The notes beneath the pieces are model-generated. The model saw only the letters and a list, made by a program, of their open reading frames with translations. It did no database searches and was not told the origin of the DNA. A stretch of 64,000 nt of DNA from Sambucus nigra. Lineage: Eukaryota; Streptophyta; Magnoliopsida; Dipsacales; Adoxaceae. Within the stretch, counting starts at the first letter, position 1, and every line of letters starts with the position of its first letter. Positions 36,468-47,779 of the stretch are shown here, in pieces. The translations under genes and the position numbers were made by a program. Location: assembly GCA_949130495.1 (NCBI GenBank), contig OX422209.1:698669257-698733256 (forward strand). The letters are read 5' to 3'.

Positions 36468-39443
36468 TGTAATACCCCGTACTTTTGGCTATATTTATTT
36501 TGGGATTAATTAATTAAATGCGTATTAATTGGAAATTAATCCGGGTTATAAATACTAACGAGATACGAGTTGGTATTTGATTATGTGCATACATGTTTTG
36601 ATATATGTATTTGGTATTATAAAAGTTGTCGTGAGATTTATATACGGTATTTTAGAAATTTTGTTGAGACGCGTGGGACCGCCGCGTCACGGTGTAATAT
36701 TTTGATTATAAAAAGTGAATTTAAAATCTATAAACCGTATGGTCATTTTGAGTGCGCCAACGCGTCCGGAAGGGTCGAGATAGTCAGAAAACACTAGCCG
36801 GGGGTGTAGTTTGGGTCTCGGGGTATTTTTAGGCCATACCGACAACTTAAAGGGTATTTTGGTAATTTTACATTTTGAGGAATTAAAAGTGACGAAAATT
36901 GGGAGTTTTAATCTGATGTGGATTTAACCATTAAGCCCATTAACCAAACCATATTAACCCTTTAAGCTACTGAGGTTATCATTAGGTTTACAACTTTCCC
37001 AAAGAAAACCCTAGCCACCTTAAGCCACCATTGGAGGAAAAGCTTGGAGAAGAGAAGAACTTCTGCAGAAATCCCTATCAAACCATCATCCAAACTCAGA
37101 GACAACCAAGGAAAGTGACTTTATTCCATTTAATTTCAGAGAATGTCTTTTCCATGTTAAAAATTGAGGAATTTTAATTGTTCTTGAAAGATGAATGAAA
37201 ACCCATGTAGTTTGGAGTTTAGAACATGGAAATTTTGAAGAGAATCGCATGTAGAATGATAGGTAGATGATTTCTCTCATAATAATTGTGATTAGAAGAG
37301 ATTAAAACGAATTAAATTCTGGGATTTGATGATGATATAAACCTAGGGTTCATGTTCTTGATAAAATTGGGGAAAAGTATAAAATCTTGTGATTTAATGA
37401 TGTTTAGGATGCTTTAATGTATTAAGAGATGTTAGTATATGACCTTAGCATGTTATAGTATGATTAGAGGACTTAAAACTCTGTTAGAACGATCTTTGGA
37501 GAAGGATTGAGGTGTTAAAAATGGTGAGAAACGTAACTTAGAAAATCTGGGACGAATCTGGCAGCTCGTTAGAAGCCCCTACCCAGGTCGTTCGAACGAA
37601 CTCGTTCGAACGAGCTTCTAACGAGTTGACCAGTCGCTGCTAACGAGAAGGGGTTTCGTTCGATATCTCATTCGAACGAGATATCGTTAGAACGTACAGT
37701 TCGTTCGAACGAACTGGAATCTCGTTCGAACAGCCTCGTTCGAACGAGACTTCTAACGAGTTGGCAGAGGAATCTCGTTCGAACAGTCTCGTTCGAACAA
37801 GACCTCTAACGAGTTGACAGTTTGGTCCTTTTTGGACTGTTTTGATTTTGGAGTCCCGTAAACTTGTTCGAGGATATGGATATCATTCCATTGATGTTGT
37901 AATGATAGGATTGGGACTTTTGGGTGTTTATGAGAAGGATATTAGATACGAGAGTTATATTAAATGGACGGTTTGGGTTGAGACGTGAGTGTCTACTACG
38001 ACGTGAGAATAGATTATGGCGCGTATGATGATGAACCGGAATAATATAAGTGTAGATATTATAAGTTAGTACGAGGATGCGATATGTACTACGATTAAAC
38101 TACGGTATTACTAAGACGTGTGTTTACTTAGTATTGGTATATGATTTGTGTGTATGACATACCTACCATACTTGCTATCACGGGAGGTTTGCGTTCGCTT
38201 AGGGCCCTCTAATCCTTGTGTTGCCCGGATTTAGACTGGTTACCTTGATGAACATAGGTCATAGAACGACTTATTGGGATATTAATAAGTCCGCTGATCG
38301 TAGGAGCGTAGGTATGTGCGTGACCTATGTGATGTGACTGTGTTCGCCTCCATTATTTGTGATGTTGTTATCTGTGAACTATTCCTGAGAGATTCGAAAT
38401 ATGTAATCCTTATGTACGTGATGTACCGGGATGGATAGCAGAGTATGTGTGCACCACAGCTTAGTTCTCGGGGTGCTTGTATTGTATATTTATGTTGTGA
38501 ATAATATACACTTAATTAATGAGAACCTTCATGTTAATGATGTGATAATAATTACGGTATTGTTTCGAGAAATATAACGAGTTAACTGATAGTCATATAT
38601 ATTGCATATTGAACATCTGAGTTACATTAAACCCCTACTTAATTACGAGCGTTATTATATTAAGAGAACCGAGTAATAAGGGTAGGACCTATGATAGTCT
38701 AGCTAGATATGTTGTCACGTAGCTAGTAGTCTGTATCACTCTAGATGGGTACTTACGTTAGGAGTGCACAGTTAGACGAGAGGTGAGAATATCATGTGAG
38801 TGCACGTCCTAACATGTACTTTGCATTTAATGTTTTAAATGTTTTTAAAGCACTTGCAGGTTTTTAAAATATAACTCCACATTCGGGCTCTGACCCGTTT
38901 GCTTTTCAAATCTTTTTCTTGTAAAACCATTTTAGGTGCCCAGCCACAGGGACACCAAGCATAGGATTCTCATTCAGGTGACGAGCTATAGCTGTTTGTG
39001 GAAGCTACAGGGATTTGCTTGTAGACGCTTCTATCTTTTGGATTCCAGAGTCACTATCTATCAGTTGTAGGGCATGTTGCCCATTTCTGTTTAGAGCATC
39101 TTTTACATTTCAGTTTTCAGACTTTAGCATATATTGTTTCAGTATTCGGTTATTTATTTCAGTATGGGATTGTAGTGAGGAGTTTTCCTCCAGACTTTAT
39201 TTACACTATGTGATGGTTATTAGTTTTACTTCAGTATGGTGAATGGTGTATTTATTCTTTATTACACTTGTTGCATGTTAATCGGACTTTAATTAAAATT
39301 TGGCACTTACTTTTTAAATACTAGGTGGTTAGTAATCATTAAAACGTTTTCGACAGTGATGCTATTAACTGGACCAACTTGGCATTTTGAATTAATTTAA
39401 TAAAGGAGTAGCTACCCGGTATTTAATTAGTCGGGGTGTCACA
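36468..39443 (+). repeat. 3' LTR of element A
   Basis: 2,976 bp, 14 bp longer than the 5' LTR because of one extra palindrome unit near 37600. It is otherwise collinear, and most differences are transitions. Confidence 0.97.
37589..37820. repeat. CGTTCGAACG palindrome cluster, 3' LTR of A
   Basis: Same layout as 29767-29984, plus one more CGTTCGAACG unit at the start (14-bp insertion ACTCGTTCGAACGA). It also has private substitutions that break two palindromes (CATTCGAACG near 37669 and CGAACAAG near 37795). Confidence 0.92.
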
Positions 39444-39448
39444 TCAGG

Positions 39449-40918
39449 CTACTTTCCCCTGAGCAGATTTCATCTCACCCTGCCCAAGCTCTATCACTTG
39501 TAAGGAAGTTTTTCGTTTATCCTGTTTATATTAGTTTTTGTTATGAGATAGATGTGTCTAACATACCATTTATTCCTTTGTTTGTAGTTTGTGAAAGATT
39601 TTGTTCACATATTGGATGGTCGTTTGGACCAGTCCAAGATCAATGCCAAAAAGGTGTACGAGGATGAGAATACGTCCATCAGTGACGCCATGGGTGAGCT
39701 GAAGTTTGAGAACGACAAGCTCAAGGTTGATAATAATCAATTAAAGTTTGAGCACTATCGGTTAATAAAAGTGGTTGAGGAATTTCACTCGGCCAAAAAA
39801 GAGAGCTACGAGAAAGACTACACTGAATCCTTTGAGGACACCAAACATCAGTTGACGTATATCTAAAAGTTGATTTCAAAAAAGGATAGGATGCAGCCTT
39901 AGTGAATACAAATGTACTAGCGGAATTTGAACTTTTCTACAAGCACTGATAAGGCTCTCCCCCAAGAGTTAAAGAGGAAGCTACCACTAGTGCCCCAACC
40001 AACCAAAGTGGGGATGTGGAGTCCAGGGACAAAGCCCTATGATTAAGGAGAATTTGAACAACAATAGTGCTTAGTCTAGGAATGTATTTCTTATACCTTT
40101 TCCTTCTTTTCCTTTTGTAAGGGCTTTGCTAATTTTAATATTATTAATGGGAAAAACTTTCCCTTCATCACAGTGTTAAAGTATCTTGCTGAGTTTTTTC
40201 TTTGTTTATGTTTACCTTCGATAATCTATTACCGAGGACATCTTTCCTTTGGTGATAATTTAACTTTCCTCCTTGGCCAGGATGCCAGAGCTTAGGCTCG
40301 TCGAGAATTTGTGTATATTCATAAGGCTCTCAGAAAGATGACCATATAAGGACCAATAAGCCTTAACATTATGCTAAAGGATGACATGAAGCACCTAAGG
40401 GATGTAGAAGTCTTAATGCTGTAGGAAGTGAATAGTTTGAAGGCTCTGTTTGCCGAGGAAAAAGATATTAGAGATATTGGATCCTTCCTCCAGTCCAAGA
40501 ATGATGAGCTTAAGAATAATCTTACTGATGTCGTAGAAGATAGCCAAAGAGCTCATGTTATAATAATGGGACTTAACCGTAATGTGACCAAAGTTTACTA
40601 TTTAGATCACGGAGGTCCCCGAGCGGTGTGGTCAAGAGGTTATGATGAAGGTTGGTCGAATACTCCTGCCAGACTGGAGGAGCCCAGGAGTTGGCCTATA
40701 AATATGGTTGGATGAATGCCTTGGGGATTTTAAAAGTTCCCAAGTATTCTCAACTTTGGTATATGTACCAAGTTTACTGCCCAGCGTATAGGCATCTTTC
40801 TTTTGGTAGTAAGGAGAAATGGGTCCCTTTAGACGTTGTTCCTCTTCAGCTCGCCAAGAGCTACTTGGAATCTGATAATAGTAATTACAAGTTTCGACTA
40901 GACCCGAATGACAACTGA
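39449..40918 (+). pseudogene. Accessory gene of second Tat-type element, part 3 (coiled coil, with intron)
   Basis: The frame resumes at the A target site with LLSPEQISSHPAQALSL, then an 88-nt intron-like gap (39500-39587, GT...AG) that joins in phase to FVKDFVHILDGRLDQSK. A Lys/Glu/Asn-rich coiled coil continues to about 39866 and resumes near 40400-40560. The end, 40652-40918, has YKYGWMNAL and ends LDPNDN. Stops and frameshifts near 39866 and 40680 inactivate it. The organisation matches 5729-8461. The gene is antisense to, and converges on, the integrase at 41557-42697. Confidence 0.6.
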
Positions 40919-41556
40919 AGAAGAAAGATTATGGAATTTCTTGCTCCCCGACCATATCATATTGTAATTGGTATTTTTGTGTTGGAACTTTATTGTAATT
41001 GATACTTTTTGTAACTTATAGCCTAATGTTATAATCAAGTTGATTTAGTACCAATCTTACGCATTTTCTCATTCCTCTATTGCAAGCATGTGTTATATTT
41101 ATCTTGTCATACCTTTTAGGTTATTTTGTCAGAGTACCTTAGGCCGAGAATATACTATGGCAAAAATGCACCTGGTGTAAGGCAATCCACCCATTCAGGA
41201 ATTTTTTCGACCAAGTTGAGTCCATTTAATGCCCAGGGAGCCCCCGTAGGGATTTTTCTTATCTGAGCAATTCATGAGGTTGTTTTTATTTTTCATGACA
41301 AAGACCTGAAGACCTTGAGTTTAATTATAATTAGTAATCTTGTGATGGTAATTATGCTAAGGTAAGTCTGATCGGTGTTCGAACAATTAATGCCAAATGT
41401 GAGCCTGTTACTTTGGAACAATGGAAAGAAATTAAAAAGTTGAGTAATTAAGCGAATAACTTGGATTTTTATTAATGAATTGAATTTAAACTTCGAGAAT
41501 CATAAATCTTAAAATAAAAATTTGTAAAAACTAAACATACTGGAAATAAAATTAAA
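40919..41556. other. Spacer between convergent accessory gene and Tat-type pol
   Basis: About 640 bp of AT-rich DNA without ORFs, matching the ~680-bp spacer of the first Tat-type element (5046-5728). Confidence 0.5.
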
Positions 41557-42697
41557 AAAAAAAATTTCTTGAGGTTGGCTGCATTCCAGGCTCTAGGTAT
41601 TTCTCTACCCTCCATTGTTTCAAATTGATAGTCTCCTTACAAATTGTGTTTGATTATTTTGATTGGTCCTTCCCAGTTAGGCCCTAACTTGCCGTTCGAG
41701 GGACTTTTGGCATTGTCAAGGACTTTCCTATGGACATAATCCCTGACCTGTTACTTCCTCAGATTAATCCTTTTTTTGAAATATTTTTCCAACTGTTGCT
41801 GGTAGGAGGCCATCTTGATCATGACATGTCCCTTACGTTCTTTTGCTAGGTCAAGTTCAGACCTAAGGGGTTCGTCATTCATTCCTTATTCGGCAATGTT
41901 TGTCCTCATGGTCAATAAACTTTCTTTTAGTGGAATCACGACTTCTATTCCATACGTAAGAGTGAAGGGTGTTTCCCTAGTAGTTCATCCCTACGTAGTA
42001 CGATATGCCCAGAAATCATGAGAAAGATCGTCCACCCAAGCACCCTTTGCTCTTTCCAGCCTCTTTTTCAAGCCGTCGAGCATCATTTTTTTGGGGGCCT
42101 CTTCTTGACCATTACTATAGGGGTGGACCACAAATGGAGTTTGATTCCGTGATCATCGCACTAACCTTAAAAAAGTCCACTCATAAACTATATGCCATTA
42201 TCCGTTATGACGGTCTTGTGTACCTTAAAACGTGTTTTGATGTTCCTTTAGATGAACCTGATCATATTAGCATCTATGATGTTCTCCAATGGTTCTGCCT
42301 CAATCCACTTTGTGAAATAATCCGTGTCAACCAATAAGTACTTGCGATTCCATAGTGCATCAAGGAGTGTCCCTACGATGTCCACCCCTCATTGCACGAA
42401 CGACCACGGATTAGTTAGGGGCTTCAAGTTATTGGTCGGTTAATGAAGAATAAGGGAGAATTTTTAACATTTTTCACAATTTTGAGAATAAATACTTGTG
42501 TCTTTCTGCATTTATGTCCACCCATAATCTTCTTTAATTACTCGGAAGGCAAGAGATCTTCCTCCTGCATAGCTCCCACAAATTCCATTATGTAGTGCAT
42601 AGAGAACTCGGTCGACGCCTTTTTGGTGCACACATTAAAGGTAGAGGCCTGTGAAGGATCTGCTATAATGTTTTTACCCATGTCCTAGATAAAAGCA
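41557..42697 (-). pseudogene. Decayed Tat-lineage integrase
   Basis: Minus-strand translation gives RNase H/integrase linker pieces near 42660-42450. KYLLVDTDYFTKWIEAEPLE (42345-42285) is the integrase core, and ITDNG (near 42175) is the second Asp. A C-terminal part (ELDLAKERKGHVMIKMASYQ, 41865-41805) and a basic tail to about 41560 follow. Multiple stops and at least three shifts are present. Upstream pol is absent: sequence changes abruptly near 42697. With the accessory gene and the LTR-like block at 16592-17054 it defines a minus-strand Tat-type element split by B and A. Confidence 0.75.
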
Positions 42698-42743
42698 AGC
42701 GAGGAGGAGTCAGGTTTTAACCCATAATTAAACCCATTTGGGT

Positions 42744-43260
42744 TGTTGGTTGGTCCCAACAATTACAACCGTTTGTAACTGTTGACTATCTGAATAGTCA
42801 ACCAACTAACTATATATTGAATAGTATTGTTCAATTCTAAACACGAAATTTTTCCTCTGTTTAGTCTCATGCATTCTAGAAAAATTATTCTCAATTCCTG
42901 CATTATATTTTTCCTGTGTGTTCATGCGTTCCTATTCATAGTTTGATAAATAACACAAAATTGAGTTTGCCGGAATCAATTCATTGCAGCGCTTCCTAAT
43001 TTGATTCGAAAAATTCATTTTATTTTGGGAGGCAATAATTCAGACCTTAAAGTATTATGGAGGGAATTAAATTATCTTTAGGACACTTTGGTATTCACAG
43101 AGCTCGGATTCAAAAAATTCATTCTACCTTGGGAGATAATAATTTATACCTTAAAGCATTATGGAGGAAATTAAATTTTCTTAAGGACACTGTGGTATTC
43201 ACAGGGCTCAGATTATTTATTCTTTTTTCTGTTATTCAATTTCTTTAGTGCCAAGTAAGT
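42744..43260 (+). repeat. LTR-like debris of unknown family
   Basis: Begins TGTTGGTTGGTCCCAACA and contains a TATATATTGAATAG stretch near 42810, suggesting an LTR start. No matching partner, primer site or target duplication was found. It contains the 104-bp duplication listed next. Confidence 0.3.
43004..43214 (+). repeat. 104-bp tandem duplication
   Basis: Two adjacent copies at a constant 104-bp offset (ATTC...AAAATTCATT at 43004 and 43108; ACAG-GCTC-GATT at 43097 and 43201), with about 15% differences and no visible indels. Confidence 0.85.
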
Positions 43261-43883
43261 ATTTCTTATTTTCTGTAATTTCTATAAGTTCGTTTTATTA
43301 TGTTTTGTTCAATTTATATAAACCAGTGGGATTACAAAGATGACTTTGACATTGTATTATTGAATATAAGATACTCTATTTCTATTTAACGTTATAATCT
43401 ATTGTTTTAATTTTTATTAATACATTTTGTTGCTATTTAGTTTGATTGCCAAAAATGTCTCCTACATGCTTACAATATTAATCTGGTTAAGAACGAAAGT
43501 TAATAAATTCACAACTAATTTGAAATGCGAAAAAAATTCAACAAGTAATATTGAAAAATATGAAGAATATAATTCTGTAATAGCTTTACTCCGATATAGT
43601 ATTTTATGAAAGTGAGTTAATCTTATAAATCACAATCGGAGTAAGTTGTAAAATATATTCCCAAAATTTTACCATTTGGATATATTGCGGAAACAGTTCA
43701 TCTAGTTATGTTCGAAATATAATTAATAAATTTACTTTTTACTTTTTAGCCGCAAATATTAGGTATCAAACTAAAATTATAAATTTAGTCATCAAATGTT
43801 TAAGCTACAAAAATCTTGATTTTTTTTTATTTCACAATTTATCCAGTTATTACTCCACAACATATATATATATATATATATAT

Positions 43884-43928
<45 letters not shown>

Positions 43929-45025
43929 GGTAGGGCCCGGATTTGATGCTGGGTGGGGCACAAATCATTGACGGGTACCGCCCCTGAAAAAAATTTAGGG
44001 TTATTTTTACGTTTTTACAAATATTTAATTGATAATTTCTACTTCTAGACAATTATAACTCAAATAAAAGAGCACCAAATACAATAACAATTCATTATTA
44101 GGATAAAAAATAAGATTTGACAAGCATAGATTTTTTCTGTTCGAGGCACCATAAAAGTACAATAATGATTTGTTATGTTGATTACTTCATCTAAATATAA
44201 GTACCTAACACGTGATCTAATAAATCCAAATTTCGTAGTATAATTTACCACTCACATTTCGCCTAGGATGGTGAAAACATATTGGATGGGGATAAAAACT
44301 TCACCGCTCATTATCTTAATTGTGTTAACCCAAACAAAGTAATAGTGTTGCCAAACAAGTCACTACCGCTTTGGAGCTTCCATTGTTATGTAGAGTGGAG
44401 TGGTATAATGCCAAGAGACACATCTTTGGACACGAAAAAGGGGATAATGGAAACCCTAAGTTCCTCAAGTTGTCAGAAATTAACTTTAACATGGTTCAAG
44501 GCTTGATATAATCTACAACTTGGAAAAAAAAAAAATCTTGACCAGGGCACACGCCTAGCCGAGTGACAAAGTGGCTCCACCACTATGTGTGTGCGCGCGT
44601 GTAGGTTAATGGTTTGACCGTTGATTAAATGGATTTGGTATACAAAGGGGCAACGGCAAACAAATAAAAATAAAAACTCAAATACGGAGTACATGGATTT
44701 GACTACTACACATCGAAAACAAAATTCGAGTGAAACCCGAAAAAAAGTTCTTTTTTCAAAAAATTATCCAAACCCATTTTGTTCATTTGGTTTGTCCTTT
44801 TAATTTCTTTGAGAGAGGAAGTAAACACTTAATCTGTTAAATTAAGACCACGGTGAATATAACGAGTCAATTTTGGCTCATGACACCAAAGTTTTTCCTT
44901 TTACCTATACCATACCAAGAACCTAAAATCAATAATGGGGGCACAAGAACCATGAGTAGAATGAACCAAAATCAATTTGATATTGACTCGAGGTCCTTTT
45001 ATATTACCCATCACCAATGGTTCCA
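43261..45025. other. Intergenic, no gene seen
   Basis: AT-rich DNA with a microsatellite at 43861-43924. Several 60-85-codon ORFs exist on both strands, but none has recognisable content and one (minus, 43792-44052) merely translates the TG repeat. Confidence 0.5.
43861..43924. repeat. Compound TA/TG microsatellite
   Basis: About 11 TA units (43861-43882), a short TCTC bridge, then about 18 TG units to 43924. Confidence 0.95.
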
Positions 45026-45033
45026 TATATAAA
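45026..45033 (+). promoter_or_regulatory. TATA box of the orphan gene
   Basis: TATATAAA, placing a start of transcription near 45056-45065 and the main ATG about 30 nt further down. The spacing is typical for a plant TATA promoter. Confidence 0.6.
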
Positions 45034-45066
45034 TGGGTTAGCACTAGCATGGATGGATCACTAACC

Positions 45067-45078
45067 ATGTACACCTAA
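45067..45078 (+). promoter_or_regulatory. Minimal upstream ORF (M-Y-T-stop)
   Basis: ATG TAC ACC TAA lies between the predicted start of transcription and the main ATG at 45093. An ATG at 45049 in the same frame would extend it to nine codons if transcription starts earlier. It could lower or condition translation of the main ORF. Confidence 0.4.
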
Positions 45079-45092
45079 GGTTAATAACCTCA

Positions 45093-45629
45093 ATGGATTA
45101 CGTAAAACATGCGTTTTCATGGGTTCAATCCAATGTAAAAGCATTTCTCAGCTATTTATGGGAGAAAATCGATGAATCATGTAACAAAGCGAGGCGGTTT
45201 TTTGATAACTTCTCAGAAAACTTTAAGCAAGGCATTATTAATTCAAAGAACTCTATTGATGCCGCATTGCGTAAGATAATGGAGATTATGGGTTCAATGA
45301 AAAGGTTGATCTTTTCTTCACTAACAGTGAAGGAGAAAATTAAGAGTTTGATAAATTATCTGATTAAGGAGATCACGAAGTTGTTCAATTATCTTCAAAG
45401 CTGGATTGAGTACATGAATGAAATCATGAGAAAAACTAAGAAACCAATGGAGAGTATTTCACATAAGGGAATGATTTTTGAGCATTCGGAAATGGTAATA
45501 CGGTGTCTTGAGTTGGTGAAGTGGCTGCAAGCTGATGGAAGCATAGCAGAGAAGTTTGTTAATAATCTGATTGAGATATTGAAAAAACTTCTCCCTTTCA
45601 AGGTTTTCTTCGCACAAAGTCCTTACTGA
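45093..45629 (+). CDS. Orphan helix-rich protein, 178 residues, single exon
   Basis: Starts MDYVKHAFSWVQSNVK and ends LLPFKVFFAQSPY. I do not recognise the family. The sequence is Lys/Ile/Leu-rich with amphipathic heptad-like spacing across most of its length, suggesting four or more helices (about residues 5-50, 58-75, 78-118 and 130-172). No signal peptide, clear membrane segment or catalytic motif is seen; cysteines are few (about positions 30 and 138). The start is supported by the TATA box 67 nt upstream and by the lack of an earlier in-frame ATG. It is the longest ORF in the window outside transposable-element sequence and not visibly part of one. It could be a lineage-specific gene or a chance ORF with a fortuitous promoter. 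Confidence 0.5.
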   Translation: MDYVKHAFSWVQSNVKAFLSYLWEKIDESCNKARRFFDNFSENFKQGIINSKNSIDAALRKIMEIMGSMKRLIFSSLTVKEKIKSLINYLIKEITKLFNYLQSWIEYMNEIMRKTKKPMESISHKGMIFEHSEMVIRCLELVKWLQADGSIAEKFVNNLIEILKKLLPFKVFFAQSPY

Positions 45630-47770
45630 CGAAAGCTAGTATGAGGAGATGAAGTGTTATACAACTACTTTACATCTTATGATATTTTTGTGTGCAAGTG
45701 TATGCTCTTTTGCATTTGGTTTTTGATAACTGAGGTGTTCATTAGACTTAAATGAAAATATTATTATTATAAATGTATTTGAAAACCAAATTGTGGGAAA
45801 ATATTGACGACGAAATTGATAATGAAACTTGGCTGGATATATTTTATGATTTGTCTGCATCAGTATTGTATGGATGTTTGTTGAAGGGTATATGTTTAGA
45901 TGTTATTATTTTATTCCGTTATGCAACATATGTTCTTACTGGGTTAAGAAAAGTAATATAATTATGGGGCATATAATTAATGTAATTTTCAGTACTTTTT
46001 ATAAGATGCTTCTAAAGTTTATATAATAATTTTACAATGCAAACCTTTAGTTTTATAGCTACCTTGTGTATTCTTTGGTAAGCCAGCACTTCTATGTGTA
46101 CCCCGATATCAATCTGCACAAGAGTTGTCAATTAGACTGTGTTTTGATTCACCATAGCATGTGGAGATTTGTAAAAGGGAACTTACACTTTAGTCCCTAA
46201 CAAACAATTTTGAACTCTAAAACCGAATAATTTTTTTTTAAATACTCCCTCAAATACCTATTTACTCAACACTCATTTTTTTTTACAAAGTTTGCGCTAG
46301 CAGCAAAAATCCCAAAAAAAAGAACACTGCCGGAGATCCGTCGTTGACTTTTAAAAATAGTAGTGTTGGGTATATAGGTGTTTGACGGCCTAGGTGTTTA
46401 AAAGAAATTATCATGGTTTAGAATCCAAAATATTATTGTTAGGGACTCTTACTCATTTGTAATTAGTTGTTGAATGTTATTGTCTTCTAGCTATGATTTG
46501 TGGTTGGTTGAGAATTGCGGTACAATTAATTTTTTTCTATTTGTAATATACCCCTTCAAATTATGTGACGTGACTCTACAATTTCGTTTGTAATAACTCT
46601 ACAAATTGTGTAGATAACTCTACATTGCTTTCCAAATGATTACATTTTTTTTGGCAAAATTACTACAATTGCTAAATAAGTTAAGATGACTGAATCTATT
46701 TAATATATAAAACTATAGCCTACCTGAAATTGTAACTTCTTCTTCTACTATGACACGTGAACCTCATATAATGCATCCTCATAATTTAATTTAAACTATT
46801 TTCAAAGTTGTTATCTGTCTCTTCCAAATTCCACCCGACATTTTCTAAATTGAGCAACCACAATTTTTTGCATTTTTTTTTTGTTATTTGAAATTTGACT
46901 TTGATTATAAACTAATGTTAACCTACGAAGCTAAATGGCTGGGTTCTAATGAATTGGGTTTGATTTTCGTCCATGCTAGTATTTGTTAAATAACTCCAAA
47001 TTATGTCAGAATGATTGAATATTGTGTTAATGGCATTGTAAAACATGTTATCATAACTATGAAGATTGTGTTACAAAGACATATTTGTCCCTAAAACAAT
47101 TGTATTATGTGTTAAAATAACCTTGGAACATGTTAAAACAACTTTGAATTTATTTTACAACAAAAGTTTTAAAATTGCCTTGGAGGGCATTTATGTCCAC
47201 TTTTTATCCGGTCAAACATGTCCTAAAAATTAATAATGGGATAACATGTTAAAAAATATTGTTGGACCGAGACTTAAAATGGACGGAGCTAGAATTCTCA
47301 AGAGGGGTGGGTTGATATATTTAGGGTGACTATACTTGTTGATCTCTACCGTTAATGACATGTTAAGCGTTGTTTCGTGTATGTATGTGAATTCAATAGA
47401 GCGGCCAAAATGAATATATGTAAAATTAAGAGCGTACTAATGCCTTTAAATCTTATATTCCACAAGCAGTAGCACATTTAATGGGTTTAAGATAAAAATA
47501 ATCTTTTAATTACAAAACATAAATATAATTACGTGTATATAATTAACATGAATATTTGTATAATTTGTTAAAGTATTTTTTTTTGTAAGAAAACATAAAA
47601 TTTGCTAAAGCAATAGTGTCACTAATAGTATATTGATATGTAATTAGAAAAATATAAAATTAGTTGACAATTGTTTAAAGTTTTTACTATTATATTGATC
47701 ATTAAGGCCATATTTTCATTTTAACCGTAGATAAAATAAAACTTATAGATGATCTACAAACCTATGAGAT
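45630..47770. other. Intergenic, no gene seen
   Basis: AT-rich with many poly-T runs. A 62-codon ORF at 45773-45961 follows the orphan gene but has no recognisable content. Nothing else can be supported. Confidence 0.5.
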
Positions 47771-47779
47771 TAACATGTG

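Larger units (their letters stand above)
28646..39443 (+). mobile_element. Element A: young, full-length Ty3/gypsy chromovirus (Tekay/Del-like)
   Basis: This is a 10,798-bp element with LTRs 28646-31607 and 36468-39443, primer site 31610-31621, one long gag-pol frame and a polypurine tract at 36456-36465. The perfect 5-bp target duplication TCAGG is at 28641-28645 and 39444-39448. By eye the LTRs differ at about 37 positions in 2,962 bp plus one 14-bp indel (about 1.3%). Domain order protease-RT-RNase H-integrase-chromodomain and the long LTRs fit the Tekay/Del group of plant chromoviruses. It is the most recent insertion in the nest. Confidence 0.97.

Noticed and set aside
42005..42337. 110-codon plus-strand ORF
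   Set aside because: Exactly antisense to the decayed integrase core on the minus strand.
43792..44052. Minus-strand ORF with a His-Thr repeat
   Set aside because: Translation of the TG microsatellite.
45773..45961. 62-codon ORF downstream of the orphan gene as a second exon or gene
   Set aside because: No splice signals tie it to the upstream ORF and it has no recognisable domain.
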